A DNA stretch of 64,000 nucleotides, taken from positions 496,001 through 560,000 of the forward strand of contig NZ_CP054044.1 in assembly GCF_013282745.1 (NCBI RefSeq), read 5' to 3'. Position 1 is the stretch's first letter, and the number at the start of each line of letters is the position of its first letter. Shown in pieces: positions 1 through 8,432 of this stretch. The translations under genes and the position numbers were made by a program. This DNA comes from Yersinia bercovieri ATCC 43970. GTDB taxonomy: Bacteria; Pseudomonadota; Gammaproteobacteria; Enterobacterales; Enterobacteriaceae. Below the pieces are notes generated by a model. It did no database searches and was not told the DNA's origin. It was given only the letters and a program-made list of their open reading frames with translations.

Positions 1-882
1 AAGTATACGGATCAGTATAAAACCCGCAGCCATATCAATTTCGATGCCGGTACTATTACAGTTGAAACTATTGCCACGACCGATCCGGCGGCTCACTTAC
101 GTCAGGCGATAATCACAACATTATTAATGGGCGATGACCCAGGCTCGATTGATCTCTATTCTGACGCTAACGATATTCAGATCAGTAAAGAGCCATTCCT
201 CTATGGGCAGGTGCTCGATAATAATGGCGAGCCGATTCGCTGGGAGTGGCGGGCGGCCCATTTTGCTGATTATTTACTGCAAACCAGAATGCAAAAACGC
301 ACCTCTGGTCTGCATGTTATCTGGTCGGTAACCTTGCAATTAGTGCCAAACCATCTGGATAAACGTGCTCATAAATATCTGCCACTAGTTCGGCAATCAG
401 CTGAGCGATATGGTGTCGAAGAGTCACTGATTCTGGCAATCATGCAGACAGAGTCTAGCTTCAACCCCTATGCTGTCAGCGGCTCTGATGCGCTGGGCCT
501 GATGCAAGTCGTTCAGCATACTGCCGGGCGAGATGTATTCAAATTGAAAGGCAAAGGTGGTCAGCCAAGTCGCAGTTATCTATTTGATCCAGCAAATAAT
601 ATCGATGCAGGCACAGCATATTTGTCAATTTTGCAAAATACCTATTTAGGTGGTATTCAAAATATAACCTCACGCCGTTATGCCGTTATTACCTCTTATA
701 ATGGTGGTGCAGGCAGCGTATTACGAGTATTCCACAGCGATAAAAATCAAGCGGTGAATATTATCAACAATATGGCACCGGGTGATGTATTCCAAACGCT
801 AACCACTAAGCACCCATCCGGTGAATCCCGCCGTTATCTGGTGAAAGTGAACAGCGCGCAGAAGAGCTACCGCCGCTATTAG
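1..882 (+). CDS. mltC: MltC, membrane-bound lytic murein transglycosylase C (3' part)
   Basis: Lytic transglycosylase that cleaves the MurNAc-GlcNAc bond of peptidoglycan to give 1,6-anhydro ends; in the family it is an outer-membrane lipoprotein. The reading frame is open from base 1, so the start and lipobox lie outside the window and about 293 residues are visible of roughly 360 expected. The SLT domain is plain: [20 protein letters not shown] carries the catalytic Glu (in TESSF), followed by the GLMQV motif and a late TSYNGGAGS motif. The first internal ATG, at 127, is not the true start because the preceding 42 codons continue the same protein. The neighbours (permease, speC, tRNA-Phe) match the enterobacterial mltC locus. 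A hairpin terminator follows at once. Confidence 0.95.
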   Translation, partial: KYTDQYKTRSHINFDAGTITVETIATTDPAAHLRQAIITTLLMGDDPGSIDLYSDANDIQISKEPFLYGQVLDNNGEPIRWEWRAAHFADYLLQTRMQKRTSGLHVIWSVTLQLVPNHLDKRAHKYLPLVRQSAERYGVEESLILAIMQTESSFNPYAVSGSDALGLMQVVQHTAGRDVFKLKGKGGQPSRSYLFDPANNIDAGTAYLSILQNTYLGGIQNITSRRYAVITSYNGGAGSVLRVFHSDKNQAVNIINNMAPGDVFQTLTTKHPSGESRRYLVKVNSAQKSYRRY

Positions 883-910
883 TTTTAGTGAGACTTGATA
901 AATAAAACTC

Positions 911-939
911 AAATGGCACAACTCACCGTGCCATTTTTT
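911..939 (+). terminator. Rho-independent terminator after mltC
   Basis: Stem AAATGGCAC / GTGCCATTT with an eight-base loop, followed by a run of T. It starts about 30 bases after the mltC stop. Confidence 0.85.
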
Positions 940-1051
940 ATGGAAAATTGTGGTCACAGAAAAATATTGCACATTTGAATAACAACCATTCTTAATAAAA
1001 TGCTTATAGTATCGATCATCACTCTATTACCTACACTCGCAGGCTGCGCAC

Positions 1052-1801
1052 ATGGATTTTGGACTTACTGTTTTCGAAATGGTAGCAATTTTCTCCACGA
1101 TGGTTGTTGCCTACACTATTTTTGGCATCACAGGATTTGGTTCCGCGTTAATTGCTAGCCCAGTATTAGCACTGTTTATTCCTGTCGCTAAGATTGTACC
1201 GCTATTGGCAATCGTCGATATGTTCGCAGCAATGACCAATGTCGCACGCCATAGTCGACACGCTGATCTTGCTGAGCTTAAACGGCTGGTGCCATTAATG
1301 ATTATTGGCAGTCTGATTGGTGCAACCATATTGCTGCGTACTCGACCCGATATTTTATTATTGGCTCTGGGTCTATTTGTCATTTTATATGCAATCTACT
1401 CACTCAGCCGACGCAAGCCACAAGGGCAATTCAACTCTATCGCAGCGATTCCTTTCGGCTTGATTGGGGGGATTTTTAGTGCACTATTTGGTAGTGGAGG
1501 GTTTATCTATGCCATTTATTTATCAGGCCGAATAGCCAACAAAGATAATTTACGGATTACTCAGACGACACTCATTGGTCTAAGCACCCTAACCCGAGTC
1601 ATTTTATTTACTCTGGCCGGGGTTTATATGGATTTATCCATTTTATGGATGGTGTTACTGCTCGCACCAGGCATGTTGGTTGGGCTAATTATCGCCAATA
1701 AAATCAGTTTAGGGATCAACCGCGAGCAACTTATCCGAATAATAAACATCTTATTGCTGATTTCCGGAGCCGTTTTATTAGCCCGATATTTCGGTTACTG
1801 A
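1052..1801 (+). CDS. TauE/SafE-family permease (predicted sulfite/organosulfur exporter)
   Basis: A 249-residue inner-membrane protein made almost entirely of hydrophobic helices, about seven to eight by eye. Family features are the N-terminal TIFGITGFGSALI segment and the second-half repeat GLIGGIFSALFGSGGFIYAIYLSG, the paired Gly-rich segments typical of TauE/SafE (DUF81) transporters. Members move sulfite, sulfoacetate or similar anions; the substrate here cannot be read from sequence. It is a lone gene between mltC and the convergent speC, where E. coli carries nupG instead. The ATG at 1052 has only a weak upstream GCAGG. A second ATG at 1079 is possible but would clip the first helix. 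Confidence 0.8.
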   Translation: MDFGLTVFEMVAIFSTMVVAYTIFGITGFGSALIASPVLALFIPVAKIVPLLAIVDMFAAMTNVARHSRHADLAELKRLVPLMIIGSLIGATILLRTRPDILLLALGLFVILYAIYSLSRRKPQGQFNSIAAIPFGLIGGIFSALFGSGGFIYAIYLSGRIANKDNLRITQTTLIGLSTLTRVILFTLAGVYMDLSILWMVLLLAPGMLVGLIIANKISLGINREQLIRIINILLLISGAVLLARYFGY

Positions 1802-1830
1802 TTAACCCGATAGCGAAAAATAGTGGGCGG

Positions 1831-1856
1831 GACAGCCAATACACTCATCGGCTGTC
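1831..1856. terminator. Possible bidirectional terminator between convergent genes
   Basis: Inverted repeat GACAGCC / GGCTGTC with a 12-base loop, in the short gap between the permease (+) and speC (-). Flanking T or A runs are weak, so termination is inferred from position. Confidence 0.45.
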
Positions 1857-1875
1857 TATTTATTGCTTACTGCAA

Positions 1876-4038
1876 TTACTGAGTAATAACGTAACCAAAG
1901 ATACGCCGCCACTCCACATCACCTTTTTCGATATAAACGCCCTGTAATTCTGGAGAAAAGCCCGGTAGTAAATTAATGCCCTCTTCCAGCGCCAGGAAAT
2001 AGCGCTGCACTGCCCCTCCCCATACTTCGCCCGGCACCACACACAATACACCCGGCGGATACGGCAACGCACCTTCAGCAGCAATACGTCCTTCTGCTTC
2101 AGCAATTGGAATCAGCTCGATATTATCGCGGATAAACTGGATATTGGCATCTTGCGGGTTCATGACAACCTGCGGAAAACCCGCTTTGCGGAACATCTCT
2201 TTTTGCAGCTGCTTAACATCAAAACTGACATATAAGTCATGCATCTCTTGGCATAACTGGCGTAAAGAGTAGCCGCGATAGCGCACTTCATTCTTACGAT
2301 ATATCGTCGGCAACACATCACAAAGTAGTGCATCTTGCTCAACGTAGCGCTCAAACTGTACCAACATATCAACCAGATGTGCCATTTTTGCTGGATTTTC
2401 TGCTGGCGTGAGCAGGAATAAGATTGAATTAAGATCGCACTTTTCCGGCACAATGCCATTTTCACGTAAAAAGGTCGCTAATATTGCTGCCGGAACACCA
2501 AACTCAGTATATTGGCCAGTGCTGGCATCAATGCCGGGCGTCGTCAGCAACAATTTGCAAGGATCAACCAAGTACTGATCTTGGTTATATCCTTCAAATC
2601 CATGCCAAGCCTCATTGGGCACAAAATTAAAGAAACGCGCGTCATTGGCGATGATATTAGTATCGTAATCTTGCCATTGTTTACCACCGACAATCGGAGG
2701 AATAAAAGGCCGCAGCATTGAACAACGCGCTAATAATGATTTACGGGTTTCGATACCTAGTTTCACGCAATCCATCCACATACGGCGGCCGCTATCACCA
2801 GAGTGTATTTTGGCATTAACATCCAGTGCAGCGAATAATGGATAGAATGGGCTGGTCGAAGCATGCAACATAAATGCATTATTAAAACGTTTATGATTGC
2901 AGTGCCGTTTTTGCCCTTTGATATGGTTATCTTTTTTATGCACTTGCGAGGTCTGAGAAAAACCAGCCTGCTGCTTGTGCACCGATTGAGTCACAATAAT
3001 CCCAGGGTCGTTTTCATTTAGTTCCAGCAACAACGGCGAGAAATCCTTCATCATCGGAATAAATTGCTCATAACCAACCCACGCGGAATCAAACAAAATG
3101 TAATCACATAAATGACCAATACTATCAATGACCTGACGTGCATTATAGACAGTGCCATCATAAGTGCCCAACTGAATGATCGCCAATCTAAATGGCCGTG
3201 TCTCTTCCGCACGTTCAGGCGCGACCTCACGCAACTGCTGGCGTAAATAACTTTCATCGAAACAGTGGGCATCAATACCACCAATAAATCCGAATGGGTT
3301 ACGAGCCGTTTCTAAATAGACTGGTGTCGCTCCAGCCTGAATCAGTGCGCCATGATGATTAGATTTATGGTTATTGCGATCGAACAATATCAAATCACCA
3401 CGGGTCAATAAGGCGTTAGTGACCACCTTATTCGCAGCCGACGTGCCATTCAGCACAAAATAGGTTTTATCTGCATTAAATACCTTCGCCGCATATTTTT
3501 GCGCATCTTTTGCCGCACCTTCATGGATAAGCAAATCGCCCAATTTGACATCAGCATTGCACATATCTGAACGGAATATTGTCTCGCCATAAAACTCAAA
3601 AAACTGACGCCCGGCAGGATGCTTACGGAAAAACTCGCCCCCCTGATGCCCTGGACAAGCAAAGGTTGAGTTTTTCATCTCGACATATTTTTTTAACGTT
3701 GAGAAAAAAGGTGGTAATAGATTTCTTTGATATTCGCTGGCGGCAGCTTCCACCTGAGCATTGTAAAACCCTTTATTTGCCTCACCCAACGTGATGATCC
3801 CTTGAATTAACGGCAAATAGTCCGCAGAAACCCTCTGCTCTGACATCACAGCAATAAAAGTTGGAATAGCAAAACCAAGGTCATGCAGTGTTGACAATAT
3901 ACCGGCATTCGCATCTTCAACCGACATCACCACGGCGGCAACATCAGTAAAATCAGTATGATTGAGGTACACTACACCGCGCTGAGTTTCTATATAAGAA
4001 GCCAGACGGGCACTTGTTGCTATTTTTAATAGTGTCAT
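1876..4038 (-). CDS. speC: Ornithine decarboxylase (constitutive/biosynthetic type)
   Basis: PLP-dependent decarboxylase converting ornithine to putrescine, the first step of polyamine synthesis. The product is 720 residues, normal for the large Orn/Lys/Arg decarboxylase family. It has an N-terminal wing domain (TDFTDVAAVVMS), the substrate/PLP segment ACPGHQGGEFFRKHPAGR, the DSAWVGYEQF segment with the cofactor Asp, and the SVHKQQAGFSQ motif whose Lys binds PLP. The frame stays open further upstream, but ATG at 4038 is chosen: it gives the start expected for SpeC/SpeF (MTLLKIATSA...) and has GAGAG eight bases upstream. Placement between mltC and tRNA-Phe is the E. coli speC position, so speC is preferred over the inducible speF. 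Confidence 0.92.
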   Translation of the reverse strand: MTLLKIATSARLASYIETQRGVVYLNHTDFTDVAAVVMSVEDANAGILSTLHDLGFAIPTFIAVMSEQRVSADYLPLIQGIITLGEANKGFYNAQVEAAASEYQRNLLPPFFSTLKKYVEMKNSTFACPGHQGGEFFRKHPAGRQFFEFYGETIFRSDMCNADVKLGDLLIHEGAAKDAQKYAAKVFNADKTYFVLNGTSAANKVVTNALLTRGDLILFDRNNHKSNHHGALIQAGATPVYLETARNPFGFIGGIDAHCFDESYLRQQLREVAPERAEETRPFRLAIIQLGTYDGTVYNARQVIDSIGHLCDYILFDSAWVGYEQFIPMMKDFSPLLLELNENDPGIIVTQSVHKQQAGFSQTSQVHKKDNHIKGQKRHCNHKRFNNAFMLHASTSPFYPLFAALDVNAKIHSGDSGRRMWMDCVKLGIETRKSLLARCSMLRPFIPPIVGGKQWQDYDTNIIANDARFFNFVPNEAWHGFEGYNQDQYLVDPCKLLLTTPGIDASTGQYTEFGVPAAILATFLRENGIVPEKCDLNSILFLLTPAENPAKMAHLVDMLVQFERYVEQDALLCDVLPTIYRKNEVRYRGYSLRQLCQEMHDLYVSFDVKQLQKEMFRKAGFPQVVMNPQDANIQFIRDNIELIPIAEAEGRIAAEGALPYPPGVLCVVPGEVWGGAVQRYFLALEEGINLLPGFSPELQGVYIEKGDVEWRRIFGYVITQ

Positions 4039-4700
4039 ATCACTTACTCTCAAACGGTCAGGTATGAGGCTGCCACTCAGGCATATAGATGACATCGCAT
4101 AGTATTGAGCGCTAATGCAATGCCGGTAAATTGATGTTGTACACCTACGCCTTTCATCGGCGGAAAGGTAAGTCTGAGTAATAGGTGAGCTGGTTTCAGC
4201 ACCAACCAATAAACATCAGTAAAATCAGAGCATTTACTCTATTTTTAATAATGCCTAACAGTGGGCCACAGATAGCCTTACCGCATAAAAGGAGTAAGGG
4301 ACTTTGCAGGGATATAAGAGAAAAAAGGACACATAAGGCGTTCAATATGCATTGGGGAGTGTAATAGTGCCATGACCGCCTCTTGTTTGAACTCTCAAAA
4401 TGATATGGACTATAAGCATGAATACTAATGCTAAATTTTGCGCAATAGTTGCATGTTTCATCCATGGGGGCAACCCTTAGCAACCAATAAAAATGCACAT
4501 TTAGTGAATATCTAAGCTATTGTTATTTAATGAGCTAAAAAATAAAAAATCGATAAATCAATTAGATAAAATATCTAGCTGTGATAGTAAAAACGGGTAA
4601 TTTTACTCCTTTCTAACTATTTTGCATGAAAATAGAGCAACTAACCGCCTTTATATCAGAAACTCATTGACGATTTGGCACCAATACGGTTTAATGCGCC
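4039..4700 (-). other. Long AT-rich leader/promoter region upstream of speC
   Basis: About 660 bases without a convincing gene. The reading frame upstream of speC stays open to 4209 and another ORF covers 4196-4498, but neither looks like a known protein. A 26-codon ORF on the minus strand (about 4414 down to 4337, ending LPNAY) could be a leader peptide. I do not recognise the ornithine-sensing SpeFL sequence in it. Leader control of speC is therefore only possible. Confidence 0.3.
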
Positions 4701-4705
4701 CCGTT

Positions 4706-4781
4706 GCCCGGATAGCTCAGTCGGTAGAGCAGGGGATTGAAAATCCCCGTGTCCTTGGTTCGATTCCGAGTCCGGGCACCA
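4706..4781 (+). tRNA. pheV: tRNA-Phe (anticodon GAA)
   Basis: A 76-base cloverleaf with encoded CCA. The acceptor stem GCCCGGA pairs with TCCGGGC, the D-arm contains AGCTCAGTCGGTAGAGC, the anticodon stem is GGGGA/TCCCC with GAA at 4739-4741, and the T-loop is GGTTCGATTCC. In enterobacteria this locus is a classic integration site for genomic islands, and a copy of its 3' end lies 162 bases downstream. Confidence 0.98.
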
Positions 4782-4783
4782 TA
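4765..4783 (+). repeat. Direct repeat copy 1 (tRNA-Phe 3' end, att-like)
   Basis: Sequence TCCGAGTCCGGGCACCATA, which covers the T-arm and acceptor 3' end of tRNA-Phe plus two bases. An identical copy lies at 4927-4945. Confidence 0.85.
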
Positions 4784-4790
4784 TTTAAAG

Positions 4791-4815
4791 AAACCAGCTT
4801 AATAGCTGGTTTTTT
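4791..4815 (+). terminator. Terminator of tRNA-Phe
   Basis: Stem AAACCAGCT / AGCTGGTTT with a four-base loop running into a T tract, ten bases after the tRNA CCA end. Confidence 0.85.
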
Positions 4816-4926
4816 GCTTTCTGACGTTTGACTCTCCATCGAACGCCGTTCGATTATTCGCCCTGCCAGCAGGACTCACCCCTTCGGGGCCGTCGCAAGC
4901 GACGTTCAACACCGCTTCGCGGGTTG

Positions 4927-4945
4927 TCCGAGTCCGGGCACCATA
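4927..4945 (+). repeat. Direct repeat copy 2 (tRNA-Phe 3' end, att-like)
   Basis: Exact 19-base copy of the tRNA-Phe 3' end, ending five bases before the stop codon of the last T6SS gene. Of the bases between the two copies, the stretch after the terminator is GC-rich with small hairpins (CCCCTTCGGGG, GTCGCAAGCGAC) and carries no gene. It is consistent with an island attachment site or with a relic of a duplicated tRNA. Confidence 0.8.
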
Positions 4946-4950
4946 AAGGT

Positions 4951-6339
4951 TTACTGAGCGTTAGAGGATGAGGCCAGCAGCGCGTACCGGTTCAGCAGTT
5001 GGGTAAATCGGCTGTCTATCTGTTGGCGCAGTGCCGAAGGCGGGGTTTGCCCTGACGCTAACTGCTCCTGATACTGCCGCAGCAACTCTTCCAGCGGTAA
5101 GGTTTTTGCCAGCGGCTGCTGGATAGCGTAGACGGCAGATTTCAGTTCAGAGACCGTCATATATCCCCGTTTTTTCTCATCCAGACTGTTCAAGCGCTCA
5201 GCCAACTGCCGCAAGCGGTCTTGCGCCAGCGCGTAATGTTTCAGCTCCACCAATGGGGCAGCCCCACTCTCTCGTTGCTGTTGCCACACCGTACTCAACC
5301 GTTTGACCTCTGGATTAGCGGGCCACAGCTGTTGCGCCTGCGCTAACAGTGCATCACCCTGCTGTTGCGCCCATAACGGCGGTAACTGTGCCAGTTGATC
5401 CAACTGCGCCGCACTGGCTTGCAACACCGGTTCTGCCAGACGCGCCCACTCGATATCTGAGGCCTGATTCTTCAGTTCATCCATTGACTTAGTTGTTAAC
5501 GGCACAGGTAAAGTCGCAGCGCGAGCTAACAATACCTCTTCCAGCTGAGGGGATGACAATGACTGCCAGATAACAAAACTGCCCACCATTAACACCGCCA
5601 TCAGTGATAACCCGGCAACAAAACCGTGACCCGCTTTCCAACGCGGCGGCGGAGCGGACAATGCCACCTGAACACTCGGCGGCGCCGGTTCGTTAACAAT
5701 ATAGACCAGTGGCTCACTGACTGCAGCAGACGAAAATGTGGGTTGCACTGGTGATTCAGTGATACCGAGGTGCCGTGCCGGAACCCTCAACCGGACTGGC
5801 GTATCAGAACTCGCCTCGGCACTTTCCAGACGCAGTGCGGCGTTATGTAACATCAGGCGAACACCATCCAATTTACTCAGATGCTTGAGTTCTAAAGTTT
5901 GCAGTTGAGTACATAGCTGCTCCAGTGCACGTTCAGCCCTATACACCAGCGCCAGGTCGCCATAGCACAGTGTCATGGTGCGCCAGACTTGCTGTAATCT
6001 GTCACTCAACCAGGCCAGTAACGCCACTCGGGCATGAGTTTGCGGTGGCCACAATGCGCTCCATTGATGAGACAGCAAGCCCGCCAGCAACTCCAGCCCC
6101 TCACACAACCCAGCCAGTCCTGCGATGTGAGTCCGCGCCAGGGTAAAATCTACCGTGGTCTGCAACTCAACCCCGTTCTGGCGAAACAGCGCTAAACAAA
6201 GCTGCTCGACCCGCGCCCAATCAACATCCGGGCGAGCAGGATGATGTAATTTGCCGATTTCGTCACGTAAGGCACTAAATTCAGCAAAATGGCGCGGGTC
6301 GCCGCCGGTTTTAACCGTCCGCTCAGTATTCGATATCAT
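4951..6339 (-). CDS. T6SS VasL/TagA-like protein with ImpA N-terminal domain
   Basis: A 462-residue protein at the 3' end of the T6SS cluster. The N-terminal 150 residues have the ImpA_N look shared with TssA. A single membrane segment lies near residues 240-260 (GHGFVAGLSLMAVLMVGSFVIW), and the C-terminal third is Gln/Leu-rich and helical, as in VasL-domain proteins. Related membrane-anchored TssA-like proteins (TagA) stop sheath polymerisation at the distal membrane. That role is inferred here from architecture. It follows tssE by 24 bases and its stop sits next to the att-like repeat at 4927. It is distinct from the genuine tssA at 10182. Confidence 0.75.
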   Translation of the reverse strand: MISNTERTVKTGGDPRHFAEFSALRDEIGKLHHPARPDVDWARVEQLCLALFRQNGVELQTTVDFTLARTHIAGLAGLCEGLELLAGLLSHQWSALWPPQTHARVALLAWLSDRLQQVWRTMTLCYGDLALVYRAERALEQLCTQLQTLELKHLSKLDGVRLMLHNAALRLESAEASSDTPVRLRVPARHLGITESPVQPTFSSAAVSEPLVYIVNEPAPPSVQVALSAPPPRWKAGHGFVAGLSLMAVLMVGSFVIWQSLSSPQLEEVLLARAATLPVPLTTKSMDELKNQASDIEWARLAEPVLQASAAQLDQLAQLPPLWAQQQGDALLAQAQQLWPANPEVKRLSTVWQQQRESGAAPLVELKHYALAQDRLRQLAERLNSLDEKKRGYMTVSELKSAVYAIQQPLAKTLPLEELLRQYQEQLASGQTPPSALRQQIDSRFTQLLNRYALLASSSNAQ

Positions 6340-6363
6340 GTGTTTGTCTTCCCTGAATAGGCG

Positions 6364-6807
6364 TTAAGATGACTCACCCGTATTGAGATAATGTTGTTGT
6401 TTAAGATGACGTATCAGCACCCGCCCTTCCGGCATAAACGCGGTGCCAAAGTGCACCAGCCCCAACTCTTTTAGCTCGGCGTCAATGCCATATTCCAAAT
6501 GCCCCGGGGTGGATTGGGGTAGCAGCACCACATTGAGACTTTTCAACCGTGGCTCATATTTCAGCAAGGTGTCAGAGAGCGTGGTCAGCAGTGAATGGGC
6601 GGTGCCGGGCATCCCTTGCAAGATTTTGCTCATGTCTGGCAGGCCGTAATCCGGCAGATGGCTGAGCGTACCGGCGCGGCAGTTAAGAATGCGCTGCATA
6701 TTGTCGAGCACCGACAGGACGACCTGATTGGTTTCGCTCACCTGATGAAGGTCAAGCTCACCCGCGACGTTGCCGAACAGCATTTCATAGAGAGAAGGCT
6801 GGGGCAT
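6364..6807 (-). CDS. tssE: TssE, T6SS baseplate wedge (gp25-like)
   Basis: A 147-residue gp25-like baseplate subunit, normal for TssE. It shows the family pattern: an N-terminal SLYEMLFGN segment, SVLDNMQRILNCRAGTLSHLPDYGLPD in the middle, and a TLLKYEPRL motif before the C-terminal strands. With TssK, F and G it forms the baseplate on which the sheath polymerises. ATG at 6807 has AAGGAT upstream, and the gene starts one base after the end of tssJ, so translation is probably coupled. Confidence 0.93.
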   Translation of the reverse strand: MPQPSLYEMLFGNVAGELDLHQVSETNQVVLSVLDNMQRILNCRAGTLSHLPDYGLPDMSKILQGMPGTAHSLLTTLSDTLLKYEPRLKSLNVVLLPQSTPGHLEYGIDAELKELGLVHFGTAFMPEGRVLIRHLKQQHYLNTGESS

Positions 6808-6808
6808 C

Positions 6809-7351
6809 TTACTTATCCTTCAGGGGTAACAGCGTCATGCCATGATTATTCAGTTCAATCTGACGGGCCTTATCGGGGTCGAGGTCGTCACGGCTCAACA
6901 CCACCCGCCAGGTGTTGTTAGCGATATCAGGTGCCAGAAACATACCCGCGACTGCCACATACTGCGCTTTTTCGTCCAGCGGCATATCAATGGACACCGC
7001 AGCACCCGGGCGAATACGGATATCTTTTTCAGCAAGTAAATCGGCTTTGATGGCCTGGCTGTCCTCGGCAAATAATGAGGGATAATCGGTACCGTCAAAT
7101 GTTTTGCGATCCTGTAGCTGATAGATGCGCACCACCGTGGCCAGTGGGGCACCGGTCGCGTTGTTGTTTACCGCATCCCGCGCCTGTATATCCAGATGCA
7201 GGGTTTTCACCTGCTTATAAAAAATGGATTTTGTTACGGCGACAGTGCCGTCACTCACTTTCTGGGTCAGTCCACATCCGCTCAGGGTGGATATCATGAC
7301 CAGCATCAGTAATGCAAAACGTGTTTTACCAGCGGTAATCGCCATATTCAT
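6809..7351 (-). CDS. tssJ: TssJ, T6SS outer-membrane lipoprotein
   Basis: A 180-residue lipoprotein that anchors the TssM periplasmic domain to the outer membrane. The signal peptide ends in a lipobox, STLSGC, near residue 25, followed by a beta-rich domain with DARDAVN-like and LSRDDLDP segments typical of TssJ. The frame is open to 7384, but ATG at 7351 is chosen because GAAGGGAC lies just upstream and it gives a compact signal peptide. The start overlaps the tssG 3' end by 26 bases, which fits coupled translation in the tssFGJE block. Confidence 0.93.
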   Translation of the reverse strand: MNMAITAGKTRFALLMLVMISTLSGCGLTQKVSDGTVAVTKSIFYKQVKTLHLDIQARDAVNNNATGAPLATVVRIYQLQDRKTFDGTDYPSLFAEDSQAIKADLLAEKDIRIRPGAAVSIDMPLDEKAQYVAVAGMFLAPDIANNTWRVVLSRDDLDPDKARQIELNNHGMTLLPLKDK

Positions 7352-8432
7352 CGGTGTCCCTTCGGTGAAGATTTTCCTGAACACGCTGATAGCGGCCCAG
7401 ATTAATTGTGATCATTTCAGTGTCGGTGGGTGTGGTTGACGCGACGCGCTGTGTCCGCATTACGGCGGTTCTGCCTAACAGAATCCCGGTGCTTTTCGGC
7501 TGGCAGGAGAGCTGTGCGTCAGGCAGTAGTGCGCGTAACACCGTCAGTTGTAAACGCACATGCAGCCGCGACCCCAGATACACCTGCAATAACGCCATTA
7601 AATCCGTGTGCAATTGCCCGCCGGGTAGCCACTCGCGGGCTTCATCGGGATTATCGGTCTTCAATCTCAGCAATACCTGACTGTTAACATCCACCGCGTG
7701 ACTGCCCATTACCGGGCTGTTACTCATGCTGGCGGGGTGACGTGCGCTCAGGGCCAGTGGATTGCGCAAGGGGATACGGCAGCGGTCATGCGCTATCACG
7801 TGGGCATCTGTTTCCGGTGCCAGCAACTGAACCAGCGCAATAATGCCTTCACTGGTGCGCGTGGGTAGGCGCATCATGCCAGTCAGTGCCAGAAAACGAG
7901 ACACCGGCGTGGCGATATTCTGTGCACATCCCTCAATACCCAGACCACAGAGGCTCAGCAGATACCGAGAGGTTTTATCGGTGCCGCCGGGTGAAAAACT
8001 GGCCGGATAAGAGTACTTGCGCCAAACGCGGTAGTACTGCGTGATCAGTCGGTGATTGAAAATGTCCAGAAAGTCGCTGACCGCCTCATGCCCTTCGCGG
8101 CGCTGGGTAATATCGTCGATATACGCAGTAGGCAGTGGCGACTCCACGCCATACAGTCCCATAAAGGTGGTGCGGATGGTCGGTGGCAGGTGTGGATGCG
8201 CGGGTATTTCCACCCGTTTAAATTCACTGGCCGGAAACCCCATGCCCGGATGGGGACGAAAACGCACCGGATCGTGCCTGACCTGCCAGTGACTACCCAA
8301 TGGCGGGGCATCCGGCTGGCTTTGCTCCAGTAACTGACAGAAGCGATAAAACTGGGTATACGGCAGTTTATCCCACAGTTGTTCGATTAGCCGGGCAGAC
8401 GCTGATTGTGATTTTCTTTCCATCGGATACAT
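7326..8432 (-). CDS. tssG: TssG, T6SS baseplate protein
   Basis: A 368-residue TssG/ImpH-family protein. It opens with the helical segment LIEQLWDKLPYTQFYRFCQLLEQ, followed by VRFRPHPGMGFPASE and FMGLYGVESPLPTAYIDDI, all typical of TssG. It works with TssF and TssE as the wedge complex. The start overlaps the tssF end by 46 bases. ATG at 8432 is used; ATG at 8423 is an equal alternative with GGGAA at better spacing. The 3' end overlaps the tssJ start. Confidence 0.93.
   Translation of the reverse strand: MYPMERKSQSASARLIEQLWDKLPYTQFYRFCQLLEQSQPDAPPLGSHWQVRHDPVRFRPHPGMGFPASEFKRVEIPAHPHLPPTIRTTFMGLYGVESPLPTAYIDDITQRREGHEAVSDFLDIFNHRLITQYYRVWRKYSYPASFSPGGTDKTSRYLLSLCGLGIEGCAQNIATPVSRFLALTGMMRLPTRTSEGIIALVQLLAPETDAHVIAHDRCRIPLRNPLALSARHPASMSNSPVMGSHAVDVNSQVLLRLKTDNPDEAREWLPGGQLHTDLMALLQVYLGSRLHVRLQLTVLRALLPDAQLSCQPKSTGILLGRTAVMRTQRVASTTPTDTEMITINLGRYQRVQENLHRRDTDEYGDYRW

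Noticed and set aside
127..331. Start of mltC at 127 and an overlapping ORF at 134
   Set aside because: The mltC frame is open from base 1 and codes for typical MltC sequence before 127; the 134 frame is a shadow.
4783..4945. A second tRNA-Phe gene
   Set aside because: Only the 3' 17 bases of the tRNA are duplicated; no D-arm or anticodon arm can be formed.
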